A DNA stretch of 53,495 nucleotides, from assembly GCA_016281535.1 (NCBI GenBank), contig JAEEIT010000034.1:1-53495 (forward strand), given 5' to 3'. The position numbers were made by a program, and so were the translations under genes. Positions 50,559-53,495 of this stretch are shown here, piece by piece. The stretch's first letter is position 1. Each line of letters opens with the position of its first letter. The notes under the pieces are model-generated. The model saw nothing but the letters and a program-made list of their open reading frames with translations, did not search any database and was not told the origin of the DNA. This DNA is from Clostridia bacterium. Lineage in GTDB: Bacteria > Bacillota > Clostridia > Saccharofermentanales > Saccharofermentanaceae.

Positions 50559-51068
50559 ATGCGATTTGAGCCGATCGAGAAAAGCAACCGGAAAGATACT
50601 TCCATCCAGTTCTATATGCGTTCTTCCCTGATCCCGGTCTTCGCCGACCTGATCATCAGCTGTGCCATGGGTACCCTTTACCTCTTCAGCGATATGACCG
50701 GCCGTGTCGGCCGTCTGATCGGGATGCTCGCCTTCGGCTTCTGGCTGATCGCTTTCCTGGGGTTCGCCTTAGCGCTGGTCGCCCGCTTAAGCACCCTTGT
50801 CTTTGTCACCAAATACCGTCTGTATGGTCAGATCTACCGCTTCTTCCCCTCTCAGAGAAGGATCGAGATCTCCCTTCCTGAGATCGAGGACATAGAAGTC
50901 CGCGCCACTATCGGGACAAGAGCCTTTCACTATGCGCATCTCATCATCCACCCCTATAACGGAAAGAAGATCATGCTCCGGAACATAAGAAACGCCGAAG
51001 ACCTCGCCATGATCATCCTGAAACTTCAGGACAAGCTCCAGCGCACACAGCCGGAGCAGAAAGCCTGA
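50559..51068 (+). CDS. Membrane protein with bacterial PH-like domain
   Basis: A 169-residue protein. It has two membrane helices (about residues 24-44 and 51-76) joined by a short polar turn. A soluble C-terminal domain of the bacterial PH type follows: TLVFVTKYRLYGQIYRFFPSQ, LPEIEDIEV, then strands ending in a helix AEDLAMIILKLQDKL. It starts 15 bases after the PotD stop and is likely on the same transcript. The role is unknown. Confidence 0.65.
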   Translation: MRFEPIEKSNRKDTSIQFYMRSSLIPVFADLIISCAMGTLYLFSDMTGRVGRLIGMLAFGFWLIAFLGFALALVARLSTLVFVTKYRLYGQIYRFFPSQRRIEISLPEIEDIEVRATIGTRAFHYAHLIIHPYNGKKIMLRNIRNAEDLAMIILKLQDKLQRTQPEQKA

Positions 51069-51089
51069 TAAATCCCGCAATAATATAAA

Positions 51090-51175
51090 AGCGCCCGGAA
51101 AAAGTTTCTTGTGCTGTCCTCGGCTGCGCCTGCGGAGGCACTTCGAAATCTTTTTCACGTGCGCTTCATTTTTAC
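51090..51175 (+). terminator. Compound terminator after the PH-domain protein gene
   Basis: The outer arms AAGCGC (from 51090) and GCGCTT (51162-51167), with GAAAAAG and CTTTTTC beside them, enclose an inner stem around GTGC...CCTC and GAGG.CAC. TTTTT follows at 51170. The layout is like the three bulged-core terminators, but the inner sequence differs. Confidence 0.65.
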
Positions 51176-51234
51176 TGCGGAATTATCTCAGTTCTTCGCT
51201 GGTGTGCGCCGTAATTTTCTCGTTTCGAGTCTTC

Positions 51235-52206
51235 TTATTTCTCGTACGGTTTGATGGTCTGGATCGTGCCGTCCTCGTTGTACTTGAGCTCGGTGTACTT
51301 GACTGTACGGCGGTGATTAATACCCTTACTGAGCTCGCAGTCGTGATAGAACAGATACCACTTGCCCTGATACTCCACGATCGAGTGGTGTGTCGTCCAG
51401 CCGATGACCGGCTCCATGATGCGTCCTCTGTATGTGAAAGGACCATCCGGATTTTCAGATGTCGCATATACGAGATAGTGCGTCGTACCTGTGGAATAGG
51501 AAAGATAGTAGAGACCGTTGTACTTATGCATCCACGGGCCTTCGAAATATCTTCTGTCCTCATCCTCGGCAAGAAGCGGGTTGCCGTTCTCATCCAGTAT
51601 CTCCAGGTGCTTCGGAGTTGTCTTAAAGGACTTCATGTCGTCATTGAGCTCGGCGAACATCGGTCCGAGAGCCTTGTCTTTTCCTACCGGGCGAGGTGTG
51701 TTCTCATCGAACTTACCTGTCTGCCACATCTCGAGCTGACCGCCCCAGAGACCGCCATAGTAGATGTAGGAACGTCCGTCGTCATCTACGAGGACTGCCG
51801 GGTCGATGGAATAGGAACCCTCGATATAGTTATCTTCCGGTGTAAAAGGACCTTCCGGCTTGTCGGATACGGCCACACCGATACGGAAGATGCCGTCCTT
51901 GTCACGGGCCGGGAAATAAAGGTAATACTTACCGTTCTTATATGCACAGTCCGGAGCCCACATCTGCTTGCTGACCCACGGAACATTCTTCATGTGAAGT
52001 GCTTCACCGTTGTCGACGCAGTCGGCATCGAGGTTATCCAGAGAAAGAATATGGTAGTCTTCCATTCTGTACTCGTCGCCATCGTCGTTATCCTCACCAT
52101 CGTGCGGGATATCGTGGGACGGATAGACATAGATCTTACCGTTGAAAACATGCGCAGACGGATCTGCTGTGAAAATATGGGTGACAAGAGGAGTTCTTTC
52201 TTTCAT
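51235..52206 (-). CDS. GH43 family glycoside hydrolase
   Basis: A 323-residue, single-domain five-bladed propeller enzyme. The catalytic trio is visible: base Asp in TADPSAHVFNGKIYVYPSHD, Asp in GSYSIDPAVLVDDDG and Glu in RRYFEGPWMHKYNGLYYLSY. WVSKQMWAPDCAYKNGKYYLYFP and TTHHSIVEYQGKWYLFYHD are typical blade sequences. It probably releases arabinose or xylose from oligosaccharides. It lacks a signal peptide and is cytoplasmic. The ATG at 52206 follows GGAAAGCGAG. It differs clearly from the two-domain GH43 enzyme at 22072. Confidence 0.9.
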   Translation of the reverse strand: MKERTPLVTHIFTADPSAHVFNGKIYVYPSHDIPHDGEDNDDGDEYRMEDYHILSLDNLDADCVDNGEALHMKNVPWVSKQMWAPDCAYKNGKYYLYFPARDKDGIFRIGVAVSDKPEGPFTPEDNYIEGSYSIDPAVLVDDDGRSYIYYGGLWGGQLEMWQTGKFDENTPRPVGKDKALGPMFAELNDDMKSFKTTPKHLEILDENGNPLLAEDEDRRYFEGPWMHKYNGLYYLSYSTGTTHYLVYATSENPDGPFTYRGRIMEPVIGWTTHHSIVEYQGKWYLFYHDCELSKGINHRRTVKYTELKYNEDGTIQTIKPYEK

Positions 52207-52295
52207 GACATTTCTCGCTTTCCTATTTAATACATGACACAATTAATAATATCACACATTAGAGAACTTCTATACCATTCTTTTGCCTGAAAGTT

Positions 52296-52600
52296 TTACT
52301 CTTCCTCTTCTTCTTCCTTACGCGATTTTCTTTTCCGGTAACAGTACTCGCCATCCACTCCGACCACGACCGCCATACTCAGTGCGAAGATCCACATATA
52401 CGGAGCATTCGCCTCGTCGTAACCTGTCGGTGCAATCAGTACTTCACTGTTGGTGAACGTGATGGTCACCGCTTCCGTGATCGTCAGCTGACCGGTCGTA
52501 AGGGCCTTCTCTTCCTGTTCCGTACCCACCTGAACCGCTGTAACGAAAGCACGATTTCTATGCAGATAGAATTCGAGAATATAAACTTTTTGTTACTATT
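52296..52600 (-). pseudogene. C-terminal remnant of a wall-anchored surface protein
   Basis: A GTG-started frame ends at 52296 (77 residues from 52529), and the same frame stays open up to a stop near 52600. The product ends VTITFTNSEVLIAPTGYDEANAPYMW, then a hydrophobic helix and a basic/acidic tail (YRKRKSRKEEEEEE). This matches the last strand, PPTG-type linker and anchor of Firmicute Cna-B/DUF7601-type surface proteins. The body of the protein is missing, with no signal peptide, so I read it as a broken gene. A small intact membrane protein is the alternative. Confidence 0.55.
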
Positions 52601-52635
52601 TCACGTTATTGAGCTTCTGACAGTAGAAAAAGGCA

Positions 52636-52672
52636 TAAGAAAAGGGCTGTTCCCTCACTTGGGAACAGCCCT
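52636..52672 (-). terminator. Terminator of pckA
   Basis: A perfect 12-bp stem, AGGGCTGTTCCC (52643-52654) with GGGAACAGCCCT (52661-52672), has a 6-base loop, with a T-rich tract following on the - strand. Confidence 0.85.
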
Positions 52673-52713
52673 CTGATTTCACTTTTCTCTCGGCGAGTGA
52701 TTCTGAAGATCGA

Positions 52714-53495
52714 TTAGAGCTTCGGACCAGCCTCAACAAGTGCCTTACCGGCATCATTTGTCTCGTACTTCTTGAAGTTCTTGATGAATCTTCCTGCGAG
52801 ATCCTTAGCCTTAACATCCCACTCCGCTGCATCTGCGTATGTATCACGCGGATCGAGGATCTCTGTGGAAACGCCCGGGAGTTCTGTCGGTACTTCGAAA
52901 TCGAAGTACGGGATCTTCTTTGTCGGAGCGTTCTTGATGGAACCGTCAAGGATCGCGTCGATGATTCCACGTGTATCCGGGATAGAGATTCTCTTGCCTG
53001 TGCCGTTCCAGCCTGTGTTAACGAGGTAAGCCTTCGCACCGGACTTCTCCATCTTCTTTACCAGTTCCTCAGCGTACTTGGTCGGGTGCAGTTCGAGGAA
53101 TGCCTGACCGAAGCAAGCGGAGAATGTAGGAGTCGGCTCTGTGATACCACGCTCAGTACCGGCAAGCTTAGCTGTGAAGCCACTGAGGAAGTAGTACTTG
53201 GTCTGCTCAGGTGTGAGGATGGAAACCGGCGGCAGTACGCCGAAAGCGTCTGCGGAAAGGAAGATTACATTCTCAGCAGCCGGGCCGGAAGAGATCTTGT
53301 TCACGTTCTTAGCGATCTTCTCAATGTGATCGATCGGGTAAGAAACACGTGTGTTCTCCGTTACGGACTTATCCGCGAAGTCGATCTTGCCTTCTGCGTC
53401 GACCGTTACGTTCTCGAGGAGAGCGTTTCTCTTGATCGCGTTGTAGATGTCAGGCTCGTTCTCCTTGGAGAGGTTGATAACCTTCGCATAGCAGC
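52714..53495 (-). CDS. pckA: Phosphoenolpyruvate carboxykinase (ATP), partial
   Basis: The C-terminal 259 residues of the ATP-using enzyme; the frame is open to the right edge, so the N-terminal half lies outside. Visible are [17 protein letters not shown] at the edge, then [44 protein letters not shown] with the nucleotide-binding region, [14 protein letters not shown] and [11 protein letters not shown]. It interconverts oxaloacetate and PEP with ADP/ATP. In rumen- and gut-type anaerobes it often works toward CO2 fixation on the route to succinate. Confidence 0.95.
   Translation of the reverse strand, partial: CYAKVINLSKENEPDIYNAIKRNALLENVTVDAEGKIDFADKSVTENTRVSYPIDHIEKIAKNVNKISSGPAAENVIFLSADAFGVLPPVSILTPEQTKYYFLSGFTAKLAGTERGITEPTPTFSACFGQAFLELHPTKYAEELVKKMEKSGAKAYLVNTGWNGTGKRISIPDTRGIIDAILDGSIKNAPTKKIPYFDFEVPTELPGVSTEILDPRDTYADAAEWDVKAKDLAGRFIKNFKKYETNDAGKALVEAGPKL

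Noticed and set aside
51109-52230. A 373-codon + frame opposite the second GH43 gene
   Set aside because: The - strand enzyme has the full catalytic trio and blade motifs. The antisense product is Val/Ile/Arg-rich with no domain.

Overview
The window looks like chromosome from an anaerobic Firmicute (class Clostridia). The evidence is strong Shine-Dalgarno sites, Fur/Zur and ArsR regulators, ATP-dependent PEP carboxykinase, lipobox lipoproteins, secreted polysaccharide hydrolases and many radical-SAM/Ni-type anaerobic enzymes. Codon use favours C/G third positions, which creates many long antisense open frames. These were rejected as shadows. I could not run searches, so family calls rest on motifs, length and context.

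Layout: 1-2030 holds a lipoprotein, tRNA-Gly(CCC), tRNA-Thr(GGT) and a zinc-ribbon membrane protein. 2082-6168 is a + strand run: sirtuin, two tandem Amidase_3 cell-wall amidases and an SDR oxidoreductase. 6409-17258 is a - strand block with most of the shikimate/tyrosine pathway: tyrA, an AroE-AroK fusion, aroB, then (after a repeat-bearing gap) aroA, aroC and a type II dehydroquinase fused to chorismate mutase. It runs directly into a membrane-anchored GH5 cellulase and a VanZ-like protein. 17420-27978 holds a large solute-binding lipoprotein, a VWA protein, a metallophosphoesterase, a GH43 enzyme, an operon of shikimate kinase paralogue - SmtB/ArsR metal sensor - MnmM methyltransferase, a LarA-type racemase and a cation/proton antiporter.

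28274-36421 holds an MFS transporter; a radical SAM/SPASM maturase coupled to a 160-residue acidic protein with repeated Gly/Pro-Asp-Tyr motifs, which is a candidate RiPP-like system; a membrane protein; a HerA-like ATPase; an Ig-like lipoprotein; and a dihydrouridine synthase. 36598-40665 is a PAP2 phosphatase followed by a complete zinc uptake operon (znuA-znuC-znuB-zur), with a 23-bp perfect palindrome over its start site. 40700-41000 is an array of palindromes. 41190-53495 holds two unknown proteins, a foldase, exonuclease III, asparaginase, flotillin, glutamate 5-kinase, an orphan PotD, a PH-domain membrane protein, a second GH43 enzyme, a surface-protein remnant and the 3' part of pckA.

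The main unexplained signals are the radical SAM/acidic-repeat pair, three compound terminators that share a nearly identical bulged inner hairpin, locus-specific intergenic palindrome arrays, and a promoter-to-terminator small transcript near 48.2 kb.
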